Origin: Limnephilus marmoratus
Taxonomy: Eukaryota > Arthropoda > Insecta > Trichoptera > Limnephilidae
NCBI GenBank assembly: GCA_917880885.1
Contig: OU862916.1
Span: 48,086,831 to 48,150,830 of the forward strand
Direction of reading: 5' to 3'
DNA: 64,000 nucleotides
This document shows positions 19,901-31,400 of this stretch, in pieces. The translations under genes and the position numbers were made by a program. How positions within the stretch are numbered: position 1 is the first letter of the stretch; each line of letters starts with the position of its first letter. The notes below the pieces were generated by a model. It did no database searches. It worked only from the letters and a program-made list of their open reading frames with translations, and was not told the origin of the DNA.

Positions 19901-21222
19901 TTATTTATCTTATCATAAATATGTTAAAAAGACATGAAGGGTGGGTTATGATATGAAGCGTGGGTTGGAATCTGTTTTATTTATCTTATCATAAATATGT
20001 TAAAAAGACATGAAGGGTGGGTTATGATATGAAGCGTGGGTTGGAATCTGTTTTATTTATCTTATCATAAATATGTTAAAAAGACATGAAGGGTGGGTTA
20101 TGATATGAAGGGTGGGTTGGAATCTGTTTTATTTATCTTATCATAAATATGTTAAAAAGACATGAAGGGTGGGTTATGATATGAAGCGTGGGTTGGAATC
20201 TGTTTTATTTATCTTATCATAAATATGTTAAAAAGACATGAAGGGTGGGTTATGATATGAAGCGTGGGTTGGAATCTGTTTTATTTATCTTATCATAAAT
20301 ATGTTAAAAAGACATGAAGGGTGGGTTATGATATGAAGGGTGGGTTGGAATCTGTTTTATTTATCTTATCATAAATATGTTAAAAAGACATGAAGGGTGG
20401 GTTATGATATGAAGCGTGGGTTGGAATCTGTTTTATTTATCTTATCATAAATATGTTAAAAAGACATGAAGGGTGGGTTATGATATGAAGCGTGGGTTGG
20501 AATCTGTTTTATTTATCTTATCATAAATATGTTAAAAAGACATGAAGGGTGGGTTATGATATGAAGCGTGGGTTGGAATCTGTTTTATTTATCTTATCAT
20601 AAATATGTTAAAAAGACATGAAGGGTGGGTTATGATATGAAGCGTGGGTTGGAATCTGTTTTATTTATCTTATCATAAATATGTTAAAAAGACATGAAGG
20701 GTGGGTTATGATATGAAGGGTGGGTTGGAATCTGTTTTATTTATCTTATCATAAATATGTTAAAAAGACATGACGGGTGGGTTATGATATGAAGCGTGGG
20801 TTGGAATCTGTTTTATTTATCTTATCATAAATATGTTAAAAAGACATGAAGGGTGGGTTATGATATGAAGGGTGGGTTGGAATCTGTTTTATTTATCTTA
20901 TCATAAATATGTTAAAAAGACATGAAGGGTGGGTTATGATATGAAGCGTGGGTTGGAATCTGTTTTATTTATCTTATCATAAATATGTTAAAAAGACATG
21001 AAGGGTGGGTTATGATATGAAGCGTGGGTTGGAATCTGTTTTATTTATCTTATCATAAATATGTTAAAAAGACATGAAGGGTGGGTTATGATATGAAGGG
21101 TGGGTTGGAATCTGTTTTATTTATCTTATCATAAATATGTTAAAAAGACATGACGGGTGGGTTATGATATGAAGCGTGGGTTGGAATCTGTTTTATTTAT
21201 CTTATCATAAATATGTTAAAAA
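19872..21222 (+). repeat. 76-bp tandem satellite array (17 full units plus one partial)
   Basis: Full units begin GACATGAAGGGTGGGTTATG at 19931, 20007, 20083 and so on, every 76 bp, to 21147. The array starts with a partial unit at 19872. The units are nearly identical. The main variable sites are one C/G position (GAAGCG versus GAAGGG) and an A-to-C change in units 12 and 17 only. Within each unit ATGAAGGGTGGGTT occurs twice, 21 bp apart, so a ~55-bp ancestor probably gained an internal duplication. Confidence 0.95.
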
Positions 21223-21223
21223 A

Positions 21224-22177
21224 ACTGTGAATATATATAATATGACTTTTTTTATCGTAGGTACGAAACAAAAAATGATTAATGAAATAAAAATAGTAAT
21301 TAAGATGTAAAAAATGAGGTAACCCATAAAAAAACGCGTCGAAACTTATGTGCGTAATACTTCACAGAAAAACTACAAATTTTAAAGAATTTTGGAAATG
21401 TTTCAGCTATTTTACTAAGAATGTTTTTTTTAGTAAAATCCTTTTTAGTGGCTTGTTATCGATACGCCATCTGTGTTTCACGAAAACTATTTTCAAACAA
21501 ATATGTTCCACGCATAAAATACAATACAACCACGTTTCAAAATTTATGTGGGGCATGTCGGTACTGCTGTGCGTAGTACTTTCCCACATCCGAAAAAAAA
21601 CGCTCACTCTCTCCGTTCATCCGTTTCATTTGCAGTTACTTATCCCGTATTTGTGGAATTTCCCAACAAATTGCAACGAATAAGGGAGGAAAAACGTTTC
21701 TCTCTTAGTCATCTCGTCCTCGGGTTTACGGCACAATAAGGGCCCCGAGAGGGATGTTTCGTCAGCCTTGCGCGAAGCCTCCACGTGAATACCAATATTA
21801 TTTTAGGGATGAGAACTTAAGACGTGGTGGAGTACATAATACGCATGCGGTGTTTACTATGATATAAAAAAAATAAATAAACACATTTATTTGTTTGTTT
21901 TGTGCAGGTAGGTACTGCACAAGAGTCCAGATTTCCAGGAGCAAGTTTAGTTATAGAGTTCCCAGTTTGCATGTATTTATATATTTATTATTATTTAATC
22001 TAAACGGGTATTTACATATTGTATATCAATACATGAAACGTTTATGGAACAGCAATCATTAAATAAAATATTCTTATTAAATTATGTAAAACCCACGCAG
22101 AAGAATAGTAGGTATTATGCTAAAATTGATTTTTATTATTAAGATATACTATTATAGCCTTTTTTTAAATATGTTCC
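21224..22177. other. No recognisable gene
   Basis: Short overlapping frames of 63-111 codons at 21348-21739 show no family motif. A TGCACAAGAGTCC block near 21912 matches the start of dispersed repeat R (31.8 kb), so a small fragment of that repeat is present. Confidence 0.4.
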
Positions 22178-22501
22178 GTGCAGTTGAACACATCTAATAC
22201 TTCTGAGAAAATATTGATAATCTCATGCAATCTAGGTACAAGCGAGTATCTAATTGAACTATGTTTCCGACAGAACTTAAGCGATAGGCAGCTTACTCTA
22301 AGGTCAGCAGATCTAGATGTTACTAATCGTTTAATCGATCTTTCTAGATCAAATCGAGCCGTTTACTATGATCGATCTTTTCGTTTAACTAACCCGCTCA
22401 TTTGGAACAAACTTCTCTCAGCTCTTACTGATATCCAGAACTTGGCTGAATTCAAAAGAGCTTTAAAAACAAACATGTTTAAAAAATCATACCTTTCATG
22501 A
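22178..22501 (+). pseudogene. LINE RT C-terminal fragment
   Basis: 107 codons. The C-terminal half reads like the end of Jockey/CR1-type RT ORFs: a YYDRSFR block, then NPLIWNKL and AEFKRALKTNMFKKSYL just before the stop. No RT core is present; it is a heavily 5'-truncated retrocopy. The ~400 bp after it (22502-22905) look like AT-rich 3' UTR. Confidence 0.75.
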
Positions 22502-22907
22502 ATTTTAACTCCTTTTCAATCTACTACAATAAGCCATGTTCCTCAAGTTTCTGTTAATTGTTTGGTTTCGATTACCTCCTTACTATATAGTTTTATGTAA
22601 ACTCTGAATTATTTCTAAATGTAAACTGCCTCATATTCTATATTATAATTTAGTTTTAATGATTCTTGTTGATTGGCACCATTATGGTTTATCATTATAT
22701 ATTGTCCTGTGCCAAAACAGCACTCACTATTGTTGTTAATATTGTTCTTTAGGAATTGCTTTATATATACTGTATATTCTTTGTTTCACATTATTTAATC
22801 AATTTTGTAAGGACTCGTAAGGAACACTATAGGATTAATTTTAGTTTATTATAATTAAGCGCACTTGTAGTGAAATATCGCAAAACTGCGCTTTATAAAT
22901 ACAACGT

Positions 22908-23045
22908 TATTTACGCACCAGATTTAAATATCCGGGTTAAATTTTCCCCACAGGAAAAACTAAACCCTTTCACACACTTCCCAAATGATCATCTAGTCAA
23001 TCCACGCTATGCAATTGCACTATATAAGTATTATTATCATTATTA
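22908..23045 (-). mobile_element. Terminal 3' fragment of the R4/Dong-like element
   Basis: About 135 bp matching 11996-12130 and 12299-12480 (TTACGCACCAGATTTAAAT through GCAATTGCACTATATAAG). It lacks the A-run expansion. The far side is an ATT trinucleotide run. The orientation is inferred from the copy at 12 kb. Confidence 0.7.
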
Positions 23046-23149
23046 TTACTCAGTCCTGATGTTGCTATTGCAATTAAAAATAATTTTATATCGAGTAGTT
23101 CTTGTTGGTATATGGAAGGTTATAAATTTCAATAAATTTTAAGTATTAT

Positions 23150-23757
23150 ATGTTTGCTTTTTGTTTTCAATACTGCACAAGAGACCCAACTTCTTTCGCT
23201 ATCCGGAGGAAGTTCGACTGCGATTCGTCTGTATTCAGTCTTTCAACATATATAGATCTCTGGTCTGGAGCTCCAAAATACCTGAAAAATACCCTCGACT
23301 CTGTGCAGAAACGGGCGGTCCGTTTGATAGATTCTCCCATCTAAACAGACGGATTGCAATCTTTAGAGCACAGGCGTCGGGTGGGAATGCTATCCTTGTT
23401 CTACCGGTATTACAATGGAAGATGCTCCGAGGAACTAGCATCATTGATCCCTTCGGCACCGGTGCATAGTCGGGAAACACGCCAAACGCGTGCCCAACAT
23501 TTGTACACAGTTGAAATATGTCACATGAGAACGGGTCGTTTCTTCGACTCGTTCTTGTGTTCAACAGCTCGGCTGTGGAATGATTTGCCGGCCTCTGTGT
23601 TTCCTCCTTCCTACAACATGGGTCTCTTCAAGACCAATGTTCATTCCTTCCTCTCCTCAAAGAGACCCTCCACACAGCATCCCAGATGACATAGACCCTG
23701 AGGGAAATTATTTTCCTCAGGGCCTCCTGTGTGGAGTTAATGTAAAAAAAAAAGAAA
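23150..23757 (+). pseudogene. Jockey-like LINE, C-terminal RT fragment with stem-loop tail
   Basis: Frames 23161-23469 and 23354-23689 together give the C-terminus of a LINE RT ORF, interrupted by a frameshift near 23350. Recognisable pieces are LEHRRRVGMLSLFYRYY, RETRQTRAQHLYTVE, RLWNDLPASVFP and a short terminal segment. After the stop come CAGCATCCCAGATGACATAG, a stem-loop (ACCCTGAGG with CCTCAGGGC, 23694-23724) and an A-rich tail. The same tail ends the SINEs at 15.4, 19.3, 24.7 and 39.9 kb. Confidence 0.82.
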
Positions 23758-23764
23758 AAAAAGA

Positions 23765-23960
23765 TCAATGGTGTAAGACTGAAGGTAGTGGGGAAAGGAC
23801 GGATTTGGGGTAGAGGAAGATTGAAGAGTACCTGAATATTCAGATCTGGTCAGTGAACACGGCCAAAGCCATTTCAGCCACGTTTCAGCCTTTCACTAGG
23901 GCGATACTGAGAGTAACTTTCACTGTGTTATATCTGTGTTATAAGTGTAAAGACAGTGTA
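23765..23960 (+). repeat. Dispersed repeat R, copy 1
   Basis: Shares AGGTAGTGGGGAAAGG, TATTCAGATCTGGTCA, AACACGGCCAAA and AGGGCGATACTGAG with 31190-31400 and 31838-32085, and with an inverted copy at 34200-34385. Non-coding; family unknown. Confidence 0.7.
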
Positions 23961-24052
23961 AGGAAAAGGAGATGGTGGAGTAGAAGATTTGGAAGCACCT
24001 ACCTGGCTAATAAGAACTTGTGGGATGGGGGGGGGAAGGAATATTTTCGGCA

Positions 24053-24083
<31 letters not shown>

Positions 24084-24086
24084 ACT

Positions 24087-24560
24087 GACCTGGCCAAGCG
24101 TTGATGTGACTAACGAAACGCAACGCCATCTACTAGTTGGTTACCCAAACTTTATAACCAACGCCATCCGTTAATTTGCATGCAATTCAAATCCACCACC
24201 CGCTTGCCAGCCCGCTCCTTTTATATATTGTATATATGTCAACCAATTTACACAAAACCTTGAAAAATTATTTACCAAACCTTCCTCATGAATCACTCTA
24301 TCTATTGGTGAAAAACCGCATGAAAATCCGTCCATTAGTTTTTGAGTTTATCACGAACAGACAGACAGACATTCATATTATGTAGAATACACAAAACCTT
24401 GACAAATTATTTACCTAAACCTTCCCCTTGAATCACTCTATGTATTGGTAAAAGCCGCATGAAAATTTGTTCTTTAGTTTTTGAGTTTATCGCGAACAAA
24501 TAGACAGACAGATGCGTCGGAGGACTTTAATTTTATAATAATATGTAGAGATGTAGAGAT
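24087..24560 (+). repeat. Interspersed repeat P, copy 1, with internal duplication
   Basis: Blocks TAACCAACGCCATCCGTTAA, ACACAAAACCTTGA, AATCACTCTAT and CCGCATGAAAATCCGT also occur in order at 33213-33530. A ~130-bp part (24250-24378) is repeated directly at 24389-24515. A widespread insect repeat type; no coding capacity. Confidence 0.75.
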
Positions 24561-24732
24561 ATAGATTGATATATATAGATATATTTACAAAAACTTTCCA
24601 AAAAAAAAAAATATATATATTTTTCTTAAAAACTACCAAAATGAATGTAAAAAAAAGAATTACTTAACAACCCTTTACATTACCCTAGGTAGTTTTTGAT
24701 TTCCTAAATTACGCAATAACTTTTGGACAGGC

Positions 24733-25115
24733 AATTCATTTCCCTCAGGGTCTACGTCATCTTTGGGGATGCTGCGAGGAAGATCTTTTAAATGAAAGGA
24801 AGGAGAGGACATTACAAAAGGTATGAGGTGTCATCATATCTAAGGTCAGTGGGTCCAAAAGTGACGGCTGCATGAATCCATCCCTCTCACTGCGGTGCGA
24901 TCGAAAGAGTCCTGCTGGAGAGGTCAAATGATCTCCCTCAACCAGTCACTCCCGATTTGTAGTAAGTAGGCAGATGTATCCGCCTAGAACTAGAACAACC
25001 TCTACCCGTGAATACGGGCAACCCTGCTAAGTCACCAACCGTAGCGAACCCCATGGGGTGACCTACGGCAGAGGTGTTGGATATCTAATAAATGCGAAAT
25101 AGGTTATCTATACTG
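24733..25115 (-). mobile_element. Stem-loop-tailed SINE, copy d
   Basis: Reverse complement of the full SINE: head GATATCCAACACCTCTGCC near 25080, then GGGTTGCCCGTATTCACGGG, the pyrimidine block, CATCCCCAAAGATGACG and the tail near 24750. Only one arm of the stem is well preserved. Confidence 0.75.
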
Positions 25116-25306
25116 CCTCCTAATTTTGTTTTAATTGCCAAATTGTCCAGCTAATTATTTATGTCATTTTCGGTTAGAATAAACACGATTCCATATCAAA
25201 TTCAACGAACAGAATATTAACACAAATCGATTACAAGTCGACATAGTACAGATACATGACTGCGTTTCATGAATCAGCAAATTCCAATTTAACATTCCAA
25301 TAACGA

Positions 25307-25777
25307 GGCTTATACTTTAGCTTAATACAGTCCCACCTAAATTATTTAATAGAAATATGGGGAAACACATACATTATGTACTTAAACGAATTACAAATAA
25401 TACAAAACAAAGTTATTAAAAAACTCTTCAACTATAACCCGGACACTCCCACAAAAAAACTATACAAGGAAATGAATCTTTTGAAAATAAGAACATTGTA
25501 TGAATATAACATATGTATTTTAATCTACAAAATACAAAATGGACTTATACACACAAACGCAACATTAATAAAAACATCACAAGTTCACGAACATTATACT
25601 AGACAACACAATAAATTGTATACAAATACTGTCAAGACTGAAGGTGGCAAGAAAAGTATTGGCCACGAGAGAGTTCACATATATAATCTCCTTCCAGATA
25701 ACCTTACAGCAGAAAAGAATATAAAAACCTTTAAAAAAAAAAAACTATTTAAACTTAAGATGTTAGAACAAAATTAA
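25307..25777 (+). pseudogene. LINE RT C-terminal fragment (Jockey-like)
   Basis: The frame is open from about 25307 with YFSLIQSHLNYLIEIWG, followed by an ORF at 25376-25777: NELQIIQNKVIKKLF, LLKIRTLYEYNI and a C-terminus with IYNLLPDNL. These are thumb/C-terminal motifs of Jockey-type RTs. A related decayed copy is at 27225-27715. No catalytic box is present. Confidence 0.75.
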
Positions 25778-26293
25778 AAATATTGCTACTACACCTGTAC
25801 TGTACATGCTCTGTACTTAAGTTAAGAAAGCGAAATATTATATTTCTTTTAACTTAATAATAAAAAAATTAAAAAAACGACACATTGCTTACTTAGGAGA
25901 TTGGCAGGAGGTTAGGTTACCCTAGGTTATGTGTAAAGCTCACTTAAGGTGAACCTTCACAAAACGTCACTATACAAATAAACACATGTCACTAATATTA
26001 CGAGGCATTTACCACAGAACTGTAATTAATGATTTTATTGAAATTCCACCGTTATAAAATAAATTAAATCGATTTATAACTAAACGCAAACAAACCGTGA
26101 AGAAAACAAAGTAGATGGTCTATTTTTTTTAAACTCGTGACATGTTATGTAACAAATGTTGTGTGTCATAATGGTACATTTGCCGGATGTTCAGAACACT
26201 CTCCAAATTTGAACAGTTTACACTGTTTTTACGGGTCAAATGCAATTTTCTAGACCCTGTATTTTACACGTCAAATGTTATTTTTTTTTTCAT
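25778..26293. other. No recognisable gene
   Basis: AT-rich; nothing matched. Confidence 0.4.
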
Positions 26294-26765
26294 TAACTCC
26301 ACACAAGAGGCCCTGAGGAAAATAATTTCCCTTAGGGCCTATGTCATCTGAGATACTATGTGTAGGCTCTTTTTGATGAGAGGAAGGAATTGGTCTTGAA
26401 TTGTAGGAAGGAAGAAACACAGAGGCCGGCAAATCGTTCCACAGCCGACCATGAGAACGAGTCGAAGAAGCGACCCGTTCTCATGTGACAAATGTCTACC
26501 ATGTGTATATGTTGGGCACGCGTTTGGCGTGTTTCCCGAGTATGCACCGGTGCTGATGGGTTCAATGATGCTAGTTCCTCGGAGCATCTTCCATTGAAAT
26601 ACCGGTAGAACAGCGGTAGCATTCCAACCCGACGCCTGTGCTCTAAAGATTGCAACCCGTCTGCTAAGATGGGAGAATCTATCAAACGGACCGCCCAGAG
26701 TCAAGGGTATTTTTTAGGTATTTTAGAGCTCCAGACCAGAGGTGGCTGCCAAATTCAACTGTGGA
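26294..26765 (-). pseudogene. Jockey-like LINE, second C-terminal copy with stem-loop tail
   Basis: Minus-strand frames 26356-26685 and 26339-26704 give the same C-terminal RT region as 23150-23757 (LEHRRRVGMLPLFYRYF, RETRQTRAQHIHMV). A frameshift and a deletion of part of the next block make it defective. The tail at 26294-26345 holds the stem arms GGCCCTGAGG and CCTTAGGGCC (one changed pair). Confidence 0.82.
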
Positions 26766-26769
26766 GCAT

Positions 26770-27224
26770 ACTTGTGATTTGTACAGGGTTAACTAAATTG
26801 ACTGCGAATCAATTGGACTGCAATCAATAAAATTTTGAAAATGACACAACTGTGGAAATTGGTGAACAGAGGACACTGGGAAAGAATCTGACTTGCCTTA
26901 ATTTCAGTAAGCAGCACGCTACTTTGAAGTTCAATATTACAGTACTGCGGGATCAAGAGATTAAGCACTGCACAAGAAAGTGACCGAGATACCATAGGAG
27001 GTAATAACTGCACGGCTACTTCAATAGACTTATTGTTCCTTGTGAGTTATTTTTCCATAATGTCACATGTTCATAATATTGGTACATGTATATTGTCAGA
27101 TAGTATATGTATGGAAAGTATGTTGTATGGAGGAAGGTAGATGAATGTTAAAAAAACAGGACACATGATCTTAAGCTCAACCCGTAAAATAATTCAAGGT
27201 ATTAAAGACAAAATCATCCCCTTA
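26770..27224. other. No recognisable gene
   Basis: A 74-codon minus-strand frame lacks recognisable motifs. Confidence 0.35.
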
Positions 27225-27715
27225 ATTAGCGTATTTAGCCGGCTTTCATATCTGTTGCCAAATAAATTAAAAAGGGTTTACATTATGGTCTCGTATATTC
27301 ACATTTAAATTATATGATTGAAATATGGGGAAACGCATATGAAAAATACATAAATGAATTACGGATAATACAAAACAAGGTAATCAAAAAACTATTTCAC
27401 TACAAGCCCAGAACTTCCACAAAAAATTATATATGGAAACAAAACTTTTAACTTTTAGAAAACTATATTAATTCAATACACGTCTCCCAATATACAAAAT
27501 AAACGATAAACTTGTACATACGCAGAATTCATTATTGTCCCAAGTACACATTTAAACACTATACGACAACAAGATAACATACATTTAAACACCATCCTCA
27601 CTAACCGTGGTAAACAATCCATTGGTTAGGAGGGGTGCAACTTATATAATTGCCTCCCAAACGACATTAAACGAAAAAATATTGGGCAAATTAAAAAAAA
27701 AAAAAAAATATGATT
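27225..27715 (+). pseudogene. Decayed LINE RT C-terminal fragment
   Basis: A diverged copy of the RT tail at 25.3 kb: nucleotide blocks GAAATATGGGGAAACGCATA, AATTACGGATAATACAAAAC and GTAATCAAAAAACTATTTCA align. Many stops and frameshifts. Confidence 0.7.
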
Positions 27716-27961
27716 GATAAACCAAATGAAATATAATAGCGCTGTATTGAAATATGTAGTTTAATTTAATGTATTTAATTATTTCAAGTTAAATGAGAGA
27801 AAACGTAATTTTCTTTTCACTGGAATAAAAAAAATCTGAGTGTGTAATTCACACGCGGTATAAGTGAAACTAGATATCGCTTTCTTTTCTTTTGCCTGTT
27901 TATTTTAAAGTGGTTTGAAGATTGGATAATGATTTCACAAAAATAAAAAGGTTTTTTTTTT

Positions 27962-28053
27962 ATTTCGTAGGATTCGAACCGCTGTTCGCTTGATGTCTGT
28001 CTCTCTGGCCGCTGAGACTTGTCAGGCGTCTTGCCAACTGCGCTATGGAAGGC
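27962..28053 (-). ncRNA. tRNA-like sequence (SINE head or tRNA relic)
   Basis: On the minus strand there is a consensus A box TAGCGCAGTTGG (complement of 28034-28045) and a consensus B box GGTTCGAATCC (complement of 27970-27980), 52 bases apart. This is longer than the usual spacing without an intron or long variable arm. An A-rich tract follows on the minus strand, as in a tRNA-derived SINE. I could not draw a convincing cloverleaf. Confidence 0.45.
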
Positions 28054-28079
28054 ACGTGCCGAGGTGCGAATTTGCCGCA

Positions 28080-29430
28080 TTATATTATTTTATTTATTAA
28101 TTTATTTGTTTGTTTATTTAGTACAAGATTATACATGTATATACATAATTCATTAATTTTTTGACTGCCCAACTAGGAGTATTCCCGTTTTAGAACCGAG
28201 TGTTTGTGTAATACTGAGTTGTGACGCATTTCCGTTTCATCAGAATTTCAAATCACTAACAGCGCTAAAGAAGTTTCACTACACAAAAGGTATACGTTAT
28301 TATATACGTTAAGTTGTCCACAAAACCTTAAATATGAATTTTTCGTTTATATATTTTATTGGAGCGTCGATCATTTTTTACGTAGTGTCTTTTTTGCATG
28401 CCGGGTATTTATTTTACATGCCAATGACTATCTTCCAAACCCGTTGTTTTACGCGTCATTATCAAAATCTCATATCAAAACACGTGCCAGTATCTTAATT
28501 TAGTACAATTTAGTAAGCATTTAATATTTAGTAAACATCTCTATCTATATATTCTGCGAGATCGAAAAAATATGTGGATCAAAGTTCTAAAAATTCTAAG
28601 CAGTGTTATGAAACAAATTTCCCGAAAGTTAAAAATTCAACCCCGTAAGACATTTAACGTTCAAGCAATGCGTATTTAATATTTGCTAGTCAAAAAGAAC
28701 ACACAACACACGTGACATCATTTAAGCTGAACAAGATATTTTATATTAAATTTTAAGTTTTCCCCTAAGAATTTTCTTTTTCCAGATGATGGAATAAGAG
28801 TGAATGAAATACTACTATCAAAAGGAACAATGTAATTAAAGTAATAATATTATTAAGTAACTTTTGTAAGATAGAAATGAATAGCAAATTTTCGAGAAAT
28901 GTAGCTTAGCAGAATTCTCAATTAGGTTTCCCCGTAATCTTGGTCTCCCCTAAGAGCTTTTTGTTCTATTTTATCGTGAACAGTGAACCGCTGTACATGT
29001 AGGTATTAGGTACATAAGTGTAATATAACTCGGGATCATGGTAATTTCAGGTTAATGTGCCTGCGTCAAGCTATTTGTGGATAATTAAACCTTGCTCAGG
29101 CTGTCGTAAACATATTTTAAAGTGATAGAAATTTATGAATATTACTGTCTAAATTAGCCATGCCTTTATATTGCAGGGTTGTAGGAAGGGCGAACTTGGC
29201 ACACCGATTAACGGAAATAATATATCTAATACTATTTTGCTTTTAATAAAAGTAATGGGTTCGTTAAATATAACACGAGTTCGAAATCCTAGCTAATAAA
29301 ATGTTCTTGATTATACAAAAAGTGGATGATCAATGATCTATAGATATAAAAATTAAAAAAAAATTTTTAATTCACAAAATTTGTGTTAGTTCCGTGTAGC
29401 ATTTTGTATTCATTGTTACGTTACGGAATT
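28080..29430. other. No recognisable gene (AT-rich)
   Basis: 28090-28180 resembles an A/T-rich LINE 3' tail. CGATCGAAAAAATATGTGG-like sequence at 28560-28600 recurs at 33155-33190. Otherwise featureless to my reading. Confidence 0.4.
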
Positions 29431-30110
29431 GATTCCCGTGCGAGCTAATAGCGAATTGACCCCTTACACAGGCCCTCCGCCCCCCTTTCCCCGCACCGCT
29501 CGACACAAGTAGCCAAGCGCCGAGCGGCTCCCGGCATTCATTCCTCGGCCGACCTTCGGCATAACAACTGTGTCCCCGTGATTGCGCTCTCCGTAAACGC
29601 TTGCGATGTTTATTTTAATTGTGCATTGTGCTCCAGAGGCTCCCGCCTCCTCAGTACCTGTCTGCCGACCGCCTATCTCCTGCTTGTGAGTACCAATGAA
29701 CCTTGCTACCCCTCTGTGTGCTAAGAACTGACATTTAAATTCACTAAACACGTGTAGAGAGAGTTGAGAGAAGCTCCCCCGTTATGATAGAATTAATTAG
29801 AGATAGCCAAATACTCATGTGTGTAGTGCCGATGCTGGCCTTTTGTAGAACCCTGTTCACCTTTAAATGAATAAAACCCTTTTTCGTGCATAACTACTGT
29901 GTTCTGATTGAGGAAGGAGACCTGGAGATTTTGAGGAAAGGAAGGGGAGTAGGAATTTACAAGCGAACCACAAACACTCGCCCTGGGTTTAAGAGGGACC
30001 TTGCTCGCGCCGGCTGTGCAGAGCTAGCCGCCGGCTTGTTTATTGCATGTCCTTTCCAGGTTTTGGGTTTGGCGTTGGCCGCAAGTAGCGCCGATGCTAA
30101 CATCATATTG
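29430..30110. promoter_or_regulatory. GC- and CpG-rich island, candidate promoter or first exon
   Basis: Much richer in GC and CpG than anything nearby (for example CCGCCCCCCTTTCCCCGC at 29475 and GCGCCGAGCGGC at 29517, then CGCGCCGGC near 30008). It matches none of the window's repeat families. Frames of 95 codons (29464-29751, minus) and 84 codons (29886-30140, plus) are GC-driven and unrecognised. A GTGAGT near 29686 could be a donor site. It may be the 5' end of a gene whose body is elsewhere. Confidence 0.35.
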
Positions 30111-30182
30111 AAGTTAAAAATCATCTTCAATGTTCAATAATTTCCGTCCCCTCCTCAACACCTTCAGCCTCACAACATACCC

Positions 30183-31002
30183 AAAAGGCCATTTGCATCA
30201 CATTTTTTTAAATATTTTTCCGGTTTAGGCAAATATTCTAAGACATTCTGCATTTTTTTATTGCATTTTTGAAACCCTGGCGATTTTTGAAAATTTCAAT
30301 CCGATAAATCAGACCATTTTTTATAAACCGGAAAGACAGGACATAATTTTATGGATAACGATAATTACATAGACGAAAATGATTTAAAAAAAATAACGTT
30401 TTCCACACGAATGGCACAGGAGAATAACGAGGCATACCAAAAATATTACCTCCCATAAATATTTTTTTTCTTGATCCATCTTATTGATCATAAATCATTA
30501 TAACGTTCAACGTCTATATTACTAAATCCAATGTAATATACTTGTACTTGTAAATTATAATAATAATTAGAATCTTATAAAATGTGATTTTGTTAAAATC
30601 AGCACCATTACCGTTATACCTCTAAAACACGTACAGACAGTACAAAATGTACGGGGTTCTCTTCATAACATCTGTCAAAAAGTCAAACCAAATGATAAGT
30701 TCGCAGAGAATAAACAATAAATCTAGTGAACGTTAAATGTCAAATTCAAAAATTCGCCTGAAATCAAAGTGTTGCAATGTGAAAAAAAAAAAATCAGTGT
30801 GGAATTTTAAATATGAATAGGACCATTTTCGGAGACGGGACATTTTCATGTAGTGACGTCACGAACCCAATGGATTTATTTATTTAAAAAAAAATAATTT
30901 ATATTTCTAAAAATTTTTACTAACATTTTCGTAATCTTAGTAAAAAAATCTATCCACACGATTTTTTCCAAGCCGTTATGAAATCCATGCAAGTGGCCTA
31001 TT
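30183..31002 (-). mobile_element. ~820-bp TIR element, copy 2 (inverted, diverged)
   Basis: Reverse-orientation copy of 17880-18741: AGGCCATTTGCAT at the left end and ATGCAAGTGGCCTATT at the right. Internal blocks match throughout (CTTGATCCATCTTATTGATC, AATGTACGGGGTTCTC). One arm of the internal hairpin is degraded. Confidence 0.8.
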
Positions 31003-31189
31003 GAGTATGTAGTGAGGCTGGAGGCCATACTTTCACTGGTTCCAAACGGTTGGGACTCTTGTTCGGTATTCACATTAAAAAAAAATTGCATTTTTAAATC
31101 GTAGAAGTTCAAGTGTATTGAATTTCGTAATACTGTTTTCTTTTATTTATTGATTTTACACAAAATTGATAACACTCTTTTTTTAAGTC

Positions 31190-31400
31190 CCATTGTCTGA
31201 AAGCAGTGAGACTATGGTATCCCTAATTGGCGTATGTTGTGAGGCTGAAGGTAATGGGGAGAGGGTGGAGAAGGGGAAGTGAAATGTGGGGAACTTAACT
31301 ATTCAGATCTGGTCATGCATTTCAAGCAAAGTTTCTGATTCGAATATTATCTTTCACCAGAGTGATTCTGAAAATGTCTACCACGCTGTGTAATCGTAAT
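31190..31400 (+). repeat. Dispersed repeat R, copy 2
   Basis: Blocks TGAGACTATGGTATC, GAGGCTGAAGGTAATGGGG and CTATTCAGATCTGGTCA match the other R copies. A short inverted fragment of the R start (GGTTGGGACTCTTG) lies just upstream at 31010-31075. Confidence 0.65.

Noticed and set aside
19872..21222. CRISPR or attachment-site array
   Set aside because: The 76-bp units are identical along their whole length, with no unique spacers. It is a satellite.
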